Positions 46,664 to 55,666 of a DNA stretch of 64,000 bases are shown piece by piece (within the stretch, counting starts at the first letter, position 1; each line of letters opens with the position of its first letter). Where the stretch lies: positions 558,001-622,000 of the forward strand of contig JACKBX010000003.1 in assembly GCA_020634375.1 (NCBI GenBank). The letters are read 5' to 3'. The stretch comes from Ardenticatenaceae bacterium. GTDB lineage: Bacteria > Chloroflexota > Anaerolineae > Promineifilales > Promineifilaceae. The notes under the pieces were generated by a model. The model was not told the DNA's origin, did not search any database, and saw only the letters and a list, made by a program, of their open reading frames with translations. Position numbers and translations under genes: made by a program.

Positions 46664-46686
46664 CCCAAAAACAAAAGGAACTTTCA

Positions 46687-47235
46687 ATGAACAACAATCA
46701 TGAACAACAAGGTTTTGTCGTATGGATGACCGGCTTATCTGGAGCTGGCAAAACGACCATTGCCCTTATTTTGGAAAAAGAACTGCAAGAGCGCGGTGTG
46801 CGCATTGAGCGGCTGGATGGCGATGTAGTGCGTGAAAGCCTAACCCGTGATTTGGGCTTCACCAAAGAAGACCGCGACAAGAATATTGAGCGCGTAACCT
46901 TTGTCGCCAAGCTGCTTTCGCGCAACAACGTGGGCGTGGTTTGCTCCTTCATTTCGCCCTACCAAGCCGTGCGCGACCAGGTACGAGCGCAAACAACCAA
47001 CTTTTTGGAAGTGTTTGTCGATGCCCCGCTAGAGGTGGTTATTGACCGCGATGTGAAAGGCTTGTACAAGAAAGCCATCGCCGGTGAAATCCCCAATTTC
47101 ACGGGCATTTCTGACCCCTTTGAAGCGCCTGCGCAGCCCGACATTCATGTGCGTACCGACCAGCAAACGCCCGAAGAAAGCGCTCAATATATCATTTCTC
47201 AATTGGAAACACGCTCGTTGATCCCAATGAGCTAG
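46687..47235 (+). CDS. cysC: Adenylylsulfate kinase
   Basis: 182 residues, a complete stand-alone APS kinase: Walker A GLSGAGKTTIAL, RLDGDVVRESLTRDLGFTKE, FISPYQAVRDQVR and the lid segment GLYKKAIAGEIPNFTGISDP. It phosphorylates APS to PAPS in the cytoplasm. It duplicates the C-terminal domain of the preceding protein but with the canonical P-loop, so it may be the main kinase or respond to different conditions. Confidence 0.94.
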   Translation: MNNNHEQQGFVVWMTGLSGAGKTTIALILEKELQERGVRIERLDGDVVRESLTRDLGFTKEDRDKNIERVTFVAKLLSRNNVGVVCSFISPYQAVRDQVRAQTTNFLEVFVDAPLEVVIDRDVKGLYKKAIAGEIPNFTGISDPFEAPAQPDIHVRTDQQTPEESAQYIISQLETRSLIPMS

Positions 47236-47289
47236 AGGTCAGAGATAGAGCTAGAGAATTTCTTCCTCTAGCTCTATCCTCCATCCTAT
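47231..47289. repeat. Foldback element D (between cysC and prmC)
   Basis: Left arm of GAGATAGAGCTAGAG type (47231-47256) and right arm of CTCTAGCTCTATC type (47265-47289). The left arm overlaps the cysC stop. Sequence differs from elements B and G but is built of the same kind of purine-rich units. Confidence 0.75.
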
Positions 47290-47292
47290 TTG

Positions 47293-48132
47293 ATGATGAC
47301 GATTCGTGAGGCGTTGGCTTTGGGCCGGGAGCAGTTGCAGCACGTTTCGCCAACGGCCGTCCTCGATACCCGTCTTCTCCTGCAATTTGTACTGGGCGTT
47401 ACCCACTCATTTTTGGTGGCGCATGATGATGAGGAATTGACGGCCGTACAGCAGCAGCAATACACTGCCCTCCTCCGCCGCGCCCAGCAAAAAGAACCCA
47501 TCCCCTACCTCATCGGCACAGCCCCCTTCTACGGCATGGACTTCGCCGTCAGCCCCGCCGTCCTCATCCCCCGCCCGGAAACTGAAGAACTGGTCGAACT
47601 CGCCATTAACTGGGCGCGGCCACGCGGCGCGGTGCAAGCGGTAGATGTAGGAACCGGCAGCGGCTGCATTGCCATCAGCCTGGCCGCCAATTTGCCGCAG
47701 GCACAGGTAACGGCCGTAGACATCTCCCCCGCCGCACTTGCCATCGCCCAACAAAATGCGCACCATCACACTCCCGGCCGCATCCAATTCCACCAAGGGG
47801 CGCTGCTTTCACCACTCTCTCATTCCGTAGACCTGATCGCCGCCAATTTACCCTATATTACTGATGAGGAGTGGACTGACCTTGACGATGGGGTAAAATT
47901 GTACGAACCGGCCGTTGCCCTGAAAGGGGGCCTCGATGGGTTGAGCCTCATTCAGACATTACTGTATGAGGCAACAACGAAACTAAACCCCGGTGGCCTG
48001 ATTTTGTTAGAAATAGGTTGGCAACAAGGCGCTGCCGCCCTGACCCTGGCGCAATCTGTTTTTCCCACAGCACAGGTACAGGTGCTCCCTGATTTGGCCG
48101 GGCACGACCGTATAGTACGAATTGATTTATAG
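47293..48132 (+). CDS. prmC: Peptide chain release factor N5-glutamine methyltransferase
   Basis: 279 residues; ATG at 47293 used, with TTG and a second ATG adjacent. The SAM-binding motif is AVDVGTGSGCIAISLAANLP and the catalytic motif is NLPYI (Asn185), in place of the more common NPPY, a substitution seen in some PrmC proteins. An N-terminal helical domain recognises the release factor. It methylates the GGQ glutamine of RF1/RF2. It is followed by tsaC, a common bacterial pairing. Confidence 0.93.
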   Translation: MMTIREALALGREQLQHVSPTAVLDTRLLLQFVLGVTHSFLVAHDDEELTAVQQQQYTALLRRAQQKEPIPYLIGTAPFYGMDFAVSPAVLIPRPETEELVELAINWARPRGAVQAVDVGTGSGCIAISLAANLPQAQVTAVDISPAALAIAQQNAHHHTPGRIQFHQGALLSPLSHSVDLIAANLPYITDEEWTDLDDGVKLYEPAVALKGGLDGLSLIQTLLYEATTKLNPGGLILLEIGWQQGAAALTLAQSVFPTAQVQVLPDLAGHDRIVRIDL

Positions 48133-48180
48133 AATTAATGATTGCCCGCGCACCATGAACGGGCAAAAGAAGAGTGGAGA

Positions 48181-48819
48181 TTGACGGGACAAAAGGCCCA
48201 ATTACTACCCGGCACAAGCGCCAAAGCCATCGCTGTGGCAGCACAATTGTTGCGGCAGGGACAGTTGGTGGTATTCCCCACCGATACCGTTTACGGCGTC
48301 GGGGTTGTGGCATTTGATGTGGCAGCGGTGGAGAAGTTGTTTATGGCCAAGCAACGGCCGTTCCACAAAGGCATCCCCATCCTGCTGGCCGATCCCGCTG
48401 ATCTCGACAAAGTAGCGTGGGACATTCCGCCTGTTGCCCACGCTTACATTGCCCAATATTGGCCCGGCCCACTCACGCTGGTTGTGCCGCGCCGCCCTGG
48501 TTTACCCGGCAATCTTGCCCCCAATGACACGATTGCCGTGCGCGTCCCTGATTGTGATATAGCTCGCGCCATCATCCGGCAGGCTGGCGGGGCGGTAGCC
48601 GCAACCAGCGCAAACCTCTCTGAGCAGCCACCAGCACAAACGGCCGTTGCTGGCATGGCTTCTCTGGGCACAGTTGCAGCGGCAGTAGTTGATGGCGGCC
48701 CATCACGCGGTGGTGCAGCCTCCACTGTCGTCGATTGCACCGTTTCGCCACCACAAATTTTACGCACCGGCCCCATCACAGCCCATGAGTTGTTAACGGC
48801 CGTCAATTTATCCTTATGA
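48181..48819 (+). CDS. tsaC: Threonylcarbamoyl-AMP synthase (Sua5/YrdC family)
   Basis: 212 residues from a TTG at 48181 that follows GTGGAGA; an alternative TTG at 48142 would add 13 residues. The YrdC fold motifs are QLVVFPTDTVYGVGVVAFD, KQRPFHKGIPILL, YWPGPLTLVV and AVAATSANLSEQPP. It makes threonylcarbamoyl-AMP for the t6A modification of ANN-decoding tRNAs. Its stop overlaps the next start. Confidence 0.92.
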   Translation: MTGQKAQLLPGTSAKAIAVAAQLLRQGQLVVFPTDTVYGVGVVAFDVAAVEKLFMAKQRPFHKGIPILLADPADLDKVAWDIPPVAHAYIAQYWPGPLTLVVPRRPGLPGNLAPNDTIAVRVPDCDIARAIIRQAGGAVAATSANLSEQPPAQTAVAGMASLGTVAAAVVDGGPSRGGAASTVVDCTVSPPQILRTGPITAHELLTAVNLSL

Positions 48820-49391
48820 ATGGCATCTTTATCCCTGTAGTGTTAGCAATTGTTGGCCTGGTAACGGCCGCAGCCACTTATCGCGGCATTCGGCGCGGCG
48901 GCGCACGCCTATACACGCTAGAGCGCGAAGCCATGCTGCGGCGTGCCAATTTCACCTTGGTTGGTACAGTACTTTTATTTTCCGCAGCCATTGGGCTGCT
49001 TCTCATGGAGCGCCAACAGCTTACCACCACGTTAGACGAACCAGAACAAGCTGTAGAAGAAGGGCTAGTTAGCTCGCCAACTCCAGCTATCGAACAGTTT
49101 CCCCCTACGACAACCCCCTCTCCCACCCCAGACCCTGATGAGCCGACGCCCACAGCCACGCCCGTTGTCTGCCGCGCTTCTATTGAGGACACGGGCGGCA
49201 GTGGCCTGCTGCTGCGCAGCACCCCCGGCGGCGAGGAGTTGAGCATCTTGCCAGAAGGAACATTGCTTACTTTGCTGGCCGACGACCCGGTAGAACTCAA
49301 TGGGTTCATATGGCGCAAAGTGCGCGTCATTGGCGGCGAAGAGGGCTGGGTTGCTGAAGATTATCTCGCCATTGGTGCGCCGTGTGAGTGA
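48816..49391 (+). CDS. Membrane protein with a bacterial SH3 domain
   Basis: 191 residues, starting within the tsaC stop codon (ATGA). Two hydrophobic segments (4-22 and about 46-66) flank a short basic loop; a Pro/Thr-rich spacer (about 85-118) leads to a C-terminal SH3-like domain (about 120-190) with GSGLLLRSTPGGEELSILPE and EEGWVAEDYLAI. Such domains bind peptidoglycan or wall polymers outside the membrane. Function otherwise unknown; coupling to tsaC is probably only for expression. Confidence 0.75.
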   Translation: MNGIFIPVVLAIVGLVTAAATYRGIRRGGARLYTLEREAMLRRANFTLVGTVLLFSAAIGLLLMERQQLTTTLDEPEQAVEEGLVSSPTPAIEQFPPTTTPSPTPDPDEPTPTATPVVCRASIEDTGGSGLLLRSTPGGEELSILPEGTLLTLLADDPVELNGFIWRKVRVIGGEEGWVAEDYLAIGAPCE

Positions 49392-49484
49392 TTCGAGAAT
49401 AACCTGGCTGGTTAACGGCCGTTCCTCCCCACACAAACCAATAAAATGCACGATTGGCTATTTTTAAGAAAAATTTGATAAAAA

Positions 49485-49513
49485 TTGACACCAGTCCACT
49501 TCATTGCTAAAAT
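49485..49513 (+). promoter_or_regulatory. Sigma-70-type promoter of the A-type Fe-S carrier gene
   Basis: TTGACA at 49485-49490 and TAAAAT at 49508-49513, exactly 17 bases apart, preceded by an A/T-rich UP-like stretch. The predicted start near 49520 leaves a leader of about 50 bases. Confidence 0.82.
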
Positions 49514-49568
49514 GTGCCCAGGTGAGCAAATAAAAAGCAAGCCAAAGAAAAAGGGAGACAAAAAAACC

Positions 49569-49976
49569 ATGTTAGAAGAAACGAGAACCACAACCGAAAC
49601 CATTTATATCACAGAAGCGGCGGTTGAAATTGTAAAAAATCTGTTGGTGCAGAAAGACGTACCGGATTATGGACTGCGCGTTTTTGTGTCCGGTGGTGGC
49701 TGCTCTGGTTTGCAGTATGGCATGGCTTTAGAAGCAGAAGCCCGGCCTTATGATAACGTCATCGAAACAGACGGGATTAAACTCTTTGTTGACCCCACCA
49801 GTATGATGTACCTGAATCAGGCCACCATTGATTACGAAGATAGCATTATGGGTGGCGGCTTCAAAATTGATAACCCCAATGCCGTATCAAGCTGCGGCTG
49901 CGGACACTCCTTCAAAACCGACGACCAGGGTTACGAAGGTGGCGCAAGCTGCGGTTCTGGTTGTGGCTGCGGCTAA
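49569..49976 (+). CDS. A-type iron-sulfur cluster carrier with a Cys-rich tail
   Basis: 135 residues from the ATG at 49569, just after a purine-rich AAAGGGAGA; an in-frame reading to 49485 would start at the promoter. The IscA/ErpA signature is RVFVSGGGCSGLQYGM and SCGCGHSF, giving the three conserved cysteines that hold a Fe-S cluster for delivery to apoproteins. After the usual end of the family there is an extension, GGASCGSGCGCG, with four more cysteines, which could bind extra metal. It has its own promoter and terminator, so it is a single-gene unit. Confidence 0.92.
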   Translation: MLEETRTTTETIYITEAAVEIVKNLLVQKDVPDYGLRVFVSGGGCSGLQYGMALEAEARPYDNVIETDGIKLFVDPTSMMYLNQATIDYEDSIMGGGFKIDNPNAVSSCGCGHSFKTDDQGYEGGASCGSGCGCG

Positions 49977-50027
49977 TCCAGCAAGCAATTATCGTTAAAA
50001 CGGTAATCAATTCATTGTTAAATATGG

Positions 50028-50059
50028 GGCGTTTGTCATTGGCAAACGCCTTTTGTTTT
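50028..50059 (+). terminator. Rho-independent terminator of the Fe-S carrier gene
   Basis: An 8-bp stem (GGCGTTTG with CAAACGCC, 50028-50035 and 50043-50050) followed by TTTTGTTTT. A TATAAT at 50065-50070 just after it may belong to the promoter of the next gene but lacks a good -35 box. Confidence 0.85.
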
Positions 50060-50093
50060 GATGTTATAATGTCGTTGGTAAGTCCACTGAAAA

Positions 50094-50171
50094 AACCACG
50101 AAGAAAAAAAGACACGAAAGATTTCTCAAAGAAACTTCGTGCCCTTCATGTCTTGGTAGCATCTTTTTTCG
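50094..50171. repeat. Foldback element L (upstream of the DUF2203 gene)
   Basis: Left arm AACCACGAAG/GACACGAAAG type (50094-50120) and right arm CTTCGTG/TGTCTTGGT type (50135-50171), imperfectly complementary. It lies directly before the start codon at 50184. Confidence 0.65.
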
Positions 50172-50183
50172 ATAGAATCCATT

Positions 50184-50561
50184 ATGACTGTTAAATATTT
50201 CACCGTTGAGGAAGCAAACGAGCTGTTAGAAGATATTGAACCCCTCATGGGGCAACTGCTGGAAACACGAGCAAAAGTGGTGATGATCCGCCAACAAACG
50301 GGGGCGCTGCTTGATGATTTGCGCGTGGATGTGGGCGGCGCAGCCACATCGGCTATGGTGCAAGACTTTATACGCATTGAGAAGTTTCTGGCACAAATTC
50401 GCGCCTATGGTTGTGAGGTGAAGGATTTGAACGGAGGGCTGATCGATTTTCTAGCGAAGCGAGACGGCCGTGACATCTATCTCTGTTGGCGGTATGGCGA
50501 GCCACATATCACCCATTATCATGAATTGCATACAGGATTTGCAGGGCGACGGCCGTTATAA
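50184..50561 (+). CDS. DUF2203 family protein
   Basis: 125 residues. It matches the DUF2203 pattern: KYFTVEEANELLEDIEPLM at the start, a long amphipathic helix, then GCEVKDLNGGLIDFLAKRDG and YLCWRYGEPHITHYHELHTG near the end. Function is not known. It is soluble and has no catalytic motif I can identify. It is 23 nt upstream of the histidine kinase gene and may share its transcript. Confidence 0.85.
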   Translation: MTVKYFTVEEANELLEDIEPLMGQLLETRAKVVMIRQQTGALLDDLRVDVGGAATSAMVQDFIRIEKFLAQIRAYGCEVKDLNGGLIDFLAKRDGRDIYLCWRYGEPHITHYHELHTGFAGRRPL

Positions 50562-50584
50562 TCAACCCCCTACGCACATTGGGC

Positions 50585-53278
50585 ATGAAGATAAAACGGA
50601 AAAACAGGGTTCCATTACGCCGTGACCTCGGTTTACAACTGTTCGGCCTCTACCTGGTCTTTGTCGGGCTGGTAGTCGTGGCAACTCTGCTGTTTGAATT
50701 TGTCGCCCGCCGCCGCCTGGAAGCGGACATCAACGCCGCGAACCTGGCCCTGGCCCACGCCGTCGCCGAAGAAACAAACAGTACCATGCATAACGCGCTG
50801 GAAACAGTGCGCCACCTGGCCGCCTACCCAGAGGTGATTCACGCCCATATCCCCGGCATGGAACCGCTTTTCCGCACGTTGATGCACGGCCGTAATGACA
50901 TCAACCTCACTTACCGACTAGACGCCAACGGCATCATGCTTTTTCATTATCCCACCGAACCAGAATCCACCGTTGGCAACGACTTCTCCTTCCGCGACTA
51001 CTTCCAAGAAGCGCTGACCACCCGCGAGGCGCTGGTTTCCAAAGGACGCATCTCCCCCACCACGAATCAGCCGGTGGCAACGGCCGTTATGCCCATCTGG
51101 CAAGCCGACCAATTCCTCGGTGTTGTGGCTACCAACATCAAGCTACAATCCCTCAGCGACACCCTTGCCAGCATTTCTGGCGAGTATCAGGCCAGCGGCG
51201 CGTTCCAAATCCTCATCGTGGATGCTACAGGGCAAATCATCGCCCATTCCAACCCTGGCTCCTTATTGCAAAATGCCCATGCGCAAATTCCTGAGGTGGT
51301 AACGGCCGTTCTCGACCAACAAACCGGCAGCCGCATCGCCCGCGACGCAAGCGGCAGCGAACAGCTCTATAGCTACGTGCCCATTCGCGAAGTGGGTTGG
51401 GGCGTCATCGTCAGTCGGCCAACGGCCGTTGCCTTTGCCAGCCCCACCGTCTTCCGCCGCGCCGCCATCCTCTCCGTCCTCGTCTTTCTCATCGGCGGCA
51501 TCATCTACTGGGTCATCCTCTCCCGCCGCGTCATCCGCCCCATCGAGCAGCTAGCCATCTTCAGCCAGGACGTAGGGCTGCTGGGCAGCTACAACGCCGA
51601 CGACGAAGCCCTCGTCACCGCCATGACCACCCGCCCCGACCAAATGGGTGTGCTCACACGCAGCTTGCAGCGTATGCAGCAAGCCATCCAGGCACGGCTC
51701 AACGAATTATCCACGCTGCTGCAAACCAGCGCGGCCGTCGTCTCCAGTCTGGACTCCAACACCGTACTCGACCGCATTTTGGAGCAAGTGGAACTGCTGT
51801 TGGACGTGCGTATGAGCGCCATTTTTGCCCCCGACGAAGAACGGGACGTATTTCGCGTCCATGCCAGCCGTCACCTGCCACAATGGTATACGGAACAAGT
51901 CAACGTCAACCCACAAGAACCCACCTCCGTAACCATGCGGGCCATTCACAGCGGTCAGCCGGTACAAATTAGCGACACCGAGACAAATCCCTCCTTCACC
52001 ACACACCGCGCCCGCGCCCGCCGCGCCGGGTATCGCGCCGTCATTGCCGTGCCGCTCAAGTTGCAGCATGTGCCCCCAGCCGCGCTGCTCGTCTTTCACC
52101 CGGAACCGCGCGTTTTCACTGACCGCGAGGTTAATTTATTGACTAATTTTGCCAATCACGCGGCGATGGCCATTGAAAATGCCGCCCTCTATGCTCACAG
52201 CGATATGCAACTACAAGAGCAAACGCACCGCCTGGAATCGCTGATTCAATCGATGGTGGATGGGTTGGTATTAGAAGATTTGGAGGGGCGCGTGTTGTAT
52301 GCGAACCGGCGCATCGAAGAATTAAGCAGCATGGGGTTGGAAGAAATTGTGGGCAGTGCAGGGGCCTCGTTGATGGCGCGGATTCTTGTCTATGCGCAGG
52401 AGCAAGAGCAGGTAGCGGCACAAATTGCCGAGGCCGAGCAGCAAGGCGGGCAGCGGCGAGTGCAGTTTACGCTGCTGCTGCCAGATAAAACACGCCACCT
52501 GCGCCTGACGTTGTTTGATGTGGTGGATTCGCAGGGGACGTTGATCGGGCACGGCCGTATTCTGCGCGACATCACGCAACGCTACGAGCTGGATCGCATG
52601 AAATCCAGCCTCATTTCTACTGTATCACACGAACTGCGCACGCCGTTGGCGGCCATCAAAGGATACGCTACCACGCTGCTGGCCGACGATGTGCAATGGG
52701 ATGAGGCCAGCGAGCGCGAATTTCTGAGTATCATTTCTGTAGAAGCTGACCATCTCAGTGCGTTGGTGAATGATTTGCTGGATATGTCGCGCATTGAGTC
52801 GGGCAGCCTCACCGTATCGCGCATTCATTGTGATTTGCCTGACTTGGTGCAGCAGGCAGCTTTGCATTCACATCCCCGCTTGGACGGCCGTTTGCAAACT
52901 CACCTGCCCCCCGACCTGCCGTCACTCTACGCCGACCCGAAACGGGTAACGGCCGTGCTGCGCAACCTCATCGAAAATGCCGCCAAATACACGGATGAGC
53001 ATCTACCCATCCACGTCTCCGCCGCGTGGGATGCAGCGCAGGTAGTGGTGCGCGTAGCAGACGAAGGGCCGGGCATTCCCACAGTACATCAGGGGCAAAT
53101 CTTCAACAGCTTTTACCGCGTGGATAACTCAATGACGCGGCGGGCGACAGGCGCGGGGCTGGGCCTGGCAATTTCGCGGGGCTTTGTGCAAGCGCACGGC
53201 GGCGACATTTGGGTGGAGCCGCAGGATGTAGGCTTGTGTGTGGCTTTTTCGCTGCCGTTCAATGCAGCGGAGGAGTAG
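50585..53278 (+). CDS. Membrane histidine kinase with extracellular Cache sensor, GAF and PAS domains
   Basis: 897 residues from the ATG at 50585. Membrane helix 1 (about 18-40), an extracellular double-Cache sensor (about 45-290) of the kind that binds amino acids or carboxylates, helix 2 (about 296-315), a HAMP-like linker, a GAF domain (about 390-545), a PAS domain (about 555-665), then HisKA with acceptor His682 in STVSHELRTPLAAIKG and the ATPase domain (LRNLIENAAKYTDE, ADEGPGIPTVHQG, GAGLGLAISRGF). All kinase residues are intact. It lies upstream of an OmpR-type regulator and the liv transporter operon, so the ligand may be a branched-chain or other amino acid or an amide (inference). 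Confidence 0.93.
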   Translation: MKIKRKNRVPLRRDLGLQLFGLYLVFVGLVVVATLLFEFVARRRLEADINAANLALAHAVAEETNSTMHNALETVRHLAAYPEVIHAHIPGMEPLFRTLMHGRNDINLTYRLDANGIMLFHYPTEPESTVGNDFSFRDYFQEALTTREALVSKGRISPTTNQPVATAVMPIWQADQFLGVVATNIKLQSLSDTLASISGEYQASGAFQILIVDATGQIIAHSNPGSLLQNAHAQIPEVVTAVLDQQTGSRIARDASGSEQLYSYVPIREVGWGVIVSRPTAVAFASPTVFRRAAILSVLVFLIGGIIYWVILSRRVIRPIEQLAIFSQDVGLLGSYNADDEALVTAMTTRPDQMGVLTRSLQRMQQAIQARLNELSTLLQTSAAVVSSLDSNTVLDRILEQVELLLDVRMSAIFAPDEERDVFRVHASRHLPQWYTEQVNVNPQEPTSVTMRAIHSGQPVQISDTETNPSFTTHRARARRAGYRAVIAVPLKLQHVPPAALLVFHPEPRVFTDREVNLLTNFANHAAMAIENAALYAHSDMQLQEQTHRLESLIQSMVDGLVLEDLEGRVLYANRRIEELSSMGLEEIVGSAGASLMARILVYAQEQEQVAAQIAEAEQQGGQRRVQFTLLLPDKTRHLRLTLFDVVDSQGTLIGHGRILRDITQRYELDRMKSSLISTVSHELRTPLAAIKGYATTLLADDVQWDEASEREFLSIISVEADHLSALVNDLLDMSRIESGSLTVSRIHCDLPDLVQQAALHSHPRLDGRLQTHLPPDLPSLYADPKRVTAVLRNLIENAAKYTDEHLPIHVSAAWDAAQVVVRVADEGPGIPTVHQGQIFNSFYRVDNSMTRRATGAGLGLAISRGFVQAHGGDIWVEPQDVGLCVAFSLPFNAAEE

Positions 53279-53311
53279 AGATTGGTTCAATCTTGAAGAT
53301 TGAACCAATCT
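53279..53311. repeat. Foldback element I / hairpin between kinase and regulator genes
   Basis: Two perfectly complementary 16-base arms (53279-53294 and 53296-53311) around one base. It starts right after the kinase stop and ends 16 bases before the regulator start. It could protect the upstream message or modulate regulator translation. Confidence 0.85.
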
Positions 53312-53327
53312 GCAAAGGTGATGGTGT

Positions 53328-54020
53328 ATGAATAGAACGGCCGTACTCGTCGTTGATGATGAAAAATCCCTGCGCGATTTCGTGCGCCGCAATCTGGAAA
53401 TTCGCGGCTACCAGGTCTTTACCGCCGCCAACGGCTTAGAAGCACTGGCAATCTTCCACAACGAAAACATAGATCTTGTTATCCTCGACCTGATGATGCC
53501 ACATATGGACGGCCTGGAAACCATTCGCCGAATTCGCCAGAACGCCCTTGTCCCCATCGTCATCCTCTCCGCGCTGGGGCAAGAAGAAGACAAAATCCAG
53601 GCGCTCAACCTCGGCGCAGACGACTACCTGACCAAACCATTCGGCGTCGGCGAACTGCTCGCCCGCATCCAGGCCGTGCTGCGCCGTGCGCAATGGATCG
53701 GCCACAAACCAGTTGCAACCAACCGCCTTGTCACAGGAGAACTGGTCATCGATCTAGAGCGGCACGAAGCATTGCACAACGGGATACTGCTGGAACTAAC
53801 TCCCACCGAATTCACCTTACTCGCCTATTTGGTAGAGAATGCAGGCAAGGCACTGCCCCATCACACGCTGCTGCAACACGTTTGGGGGCCAGAGTATGGG
53901 CAGGAAACAGAATATTTGCGGGTGTATATCGGCCGCTTACGCCAAAAAATCGAAGCCGACCCCGCCAATCCACAACACCTGCTCACCATTCGCGGCATCG
54001 GCTACTCATTCGCCAATTAG
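53328..54020 (+). CDS. OmpR/PhoB-family response regulator
   Basis: 230 residues. The receiver domain has Asp10/Asp11, phospho-acceptor Asp54 in VILDLMMPHMDG and Lys in YLTKPFG. The C-terminal winged helix (about 130-228) has LTPTEFTLLAYLVENAGKAL and TEYLRVYIGRLRQKIEADP, the recognition region of the PhoB class. It follows its cognate kinase after the hairpin at 53279-53311. It resembles KdpE-like regulators, but its position before livJ suggests it may control that operon. Confidence 0.94.
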   Translation: MNRTAVLVVDDEKSLRDFVRRNLEIRGYQVFTAANGLEALAIFHNENIDLVILDLMMPHMDGLETIRRIRQNALVPIVILSALGQEEDKIQALNLGADDYLTKPFGVGELLARIQAVLRRAQWIGHKPVATNRLVTGELVIDLERHEALHNGILLELTPTEFTLLAYLVENAGKALPHHTLLQHVWGPEYGQETEYLRVYIGRLRQKIEADPANPQHLLTIRGIGYSFAN

Positions 54021-54195
54021 TAGACAAACTATCTAAATTTCCAGCCCATTATTTATACATTTTTTATACTCAACGCGTGATCTTTATTCTTTCTTTGCGT
54101 TTCATCCATACACTGCTAGGTGTATCAATACCTATTTTTCAGGGGTAGGCAAACTTGTCGTTTGTAATACCCCTTAGTTCTTGAAGGAGAAGAAT

Positions 54196-55548
54196 ATGAA
54201 ACGCGCATTGATTTTGTTTTCCCTGTTACTCGTATTTGCCCTGATTTTGGGCGCTTGCGGCGGTGGCAACACGAACAACGAACCCGCAGCCGCCAACAAC
54301 GCATCATCCTCCTCTGCCGACACTAGCTCTGCGGCAGACACCAGTACCGATGAAGCGATGCCCGAAGCCAAAACCGAAACCGTCGTGATCGGCTTCACCA
54401 CCTCGCAGACCGGCAGCCAAAATGTCTCATCTGTACGGCAGGTGAATGGCCTGATGCAATGGATGAACGCCGTGAATGACGCTGGCGGCATCGAACTGAG
54501 CGACGGTACAAAAGTCACATTCGAGGCCGTTACCTACGACGATGAAAGTAACACAGACCGCGTGCAAGAACTCTACACACGACTGGCAACAGAGGACGAA
54601 GCAGACTTCCTGATTAGCCCCTATTCCAGCGGATTAACGGCCGCATCGGCCGTCATCGCTGAACAATATGGCAAAGTCATGATCACCACCGGTGCGGCTT
54701 CCGACGACACCTACAAGCAAGGGTTGACCACCGTCTTCCAGGCTTACACTCCCGCCAGCCGCTACCTCACCGGTGCAGTAGACTTGCTGGAAAGCCTCGA
54801 CCCCAGCGTCAAGAAACTGGCTTTCGTCTACGAAAACAGCAAGTTCTCCACCGATGTGGTAGAAGCGGCCAAAAGCTACGCTGAATCCAAAGGGTACGAG
54901 ATCGTCCTCTTTGAAGGGTATGACCCAGAAACGACCGACTTTGGCCCCTTCATCAACAAAATTCAAGATTCTGGCCCGGATGCCATTCTTGGTGGCGGTC
55001 ACTTCCAGGATGGCAGCACCTTTGCCCGCCAACTTAACGAAAAGAATATAGATGTAAAATTCTTCACGCTGTTGGTAGCCCCACCGGAACCGGACTTTGC
55101 TGACTTGGGCGATGCGGCCGTGGGCGTAATCGGCCCCAGCCAATGGGAACCACTAGCCGCCTTTACACCGGAATCTGCCCAAGAAGCTGGTTTGGAATGG
55201 TTTGGCATCACCAGTGATGAATTTGTCTCCGCCTATGAAGCCAACTACGAAGGCGAAGAACCTTCTTATCACTCCGCTGGCGGCTATGTGGCTGGCCTCA
55301 TCTTGCAAAAAGCCATTCTGGATGCCGACTCCATTGACCCTGATAAAGTGAAAGCTGCGCTGGAAGCGATGGACTTGCTCACTTTCTACGGCCACATCAA
55401 GTTTGACACGACTGCTGAAGCGCACGGCTTGCAAATCGGTCACTCAATGGTCTATATCCAGTGGCAAGATGGCGATGCAGGGCTGGCAAAGCAAGTAGTC
55501 TGGCCGATTGAAGGGGCTACGGCTGATACGCTTTATCCCATGCCGTAA
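54196..55548 (+). CDS. livJ: Branched-chain amino acid/amide ABC transporter substrate-binding lipoprotein
   Basis: 450 residues from the ATG at 54196, with AAGGAG upstream. The signal peptide MKRALILFSLLLVFALILGA ends in the lipobox LGACGG; a Ser/Ala/Asn-rich linker tethers the binding domain (about 60-445), a Periplas_BP_6-type two-lobed fold: VVIGFTTSQTGSQNVSSVRQ, VNGLMQWMNAVNDAGGIEL, FLISPYSSGLTAASAVIAEQ. Ligands of this family are leucine/isoleucine/valine, other amino acids, or urea/amides; the exact ligand is not evident. First gene of the liv operon. Confidence 0.9.
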   Translation: MKRALILFSLLLVFALILGACGGGNTNNEPAAANNASSSSADTSSAADTSTDEAMPEAKTETVVIGFTTSQTGSQNVSSVRQVNGLMQWMNAVNDAGGIELSDGTKVTFEAVTYDDESNTDRVQELYTRLATEDEADFLISPYSSGLTAASAVIAEQYGKVMITTGAASDDTYKQGLTTVFQAYTPASRYLTGAVDLLESLDPSVKKLAFVYENSKFSTDVVEAAKSYAESKGYEIVLFEGYDPETTDFGPFINKIQDSGPDAILGGGHFQDGSTFARQLNEKNIDVKFFTLLVAPPEPDFADLGDAAVGVIGPSQWEPLAAFTPESAQEAGLEWFGITSDEFVSAYEANYEGEEPSYHSAGGYVAGLILQKAILDADSIDPDKVKAALEAMDLLTFYGHIKFDTTAEAHGLQIGHSMVYIQWQDGDAGLAKQVVWPIEGATADTLYPMP

Positions 55549-55578
55549 TGATTCCCACATTTGTGTTGAAGTTGAACA

Positions 55579-55648
55579 TTAGAGATTAAGAGATTGAGAG
55601 ATTGGAGATTGATCTGTAGTTAATCTCCAATCTCTAATCTCTGATCTT
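55579..55648. repeat. Foldback element E (between livJ and livH)
   Basis: Left arm of TAGAGATTGAGAGATT-type units (55579-55610) and right arm AATCTCCAATCTCTAATC type (55621-55648). It fills the gap between binding protein and first permease, where a stable structure commonly sets different expression of the two. Confidence 0.8.
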
Positions 55649-55666
55649 CCACGCAAGGAGACACGC

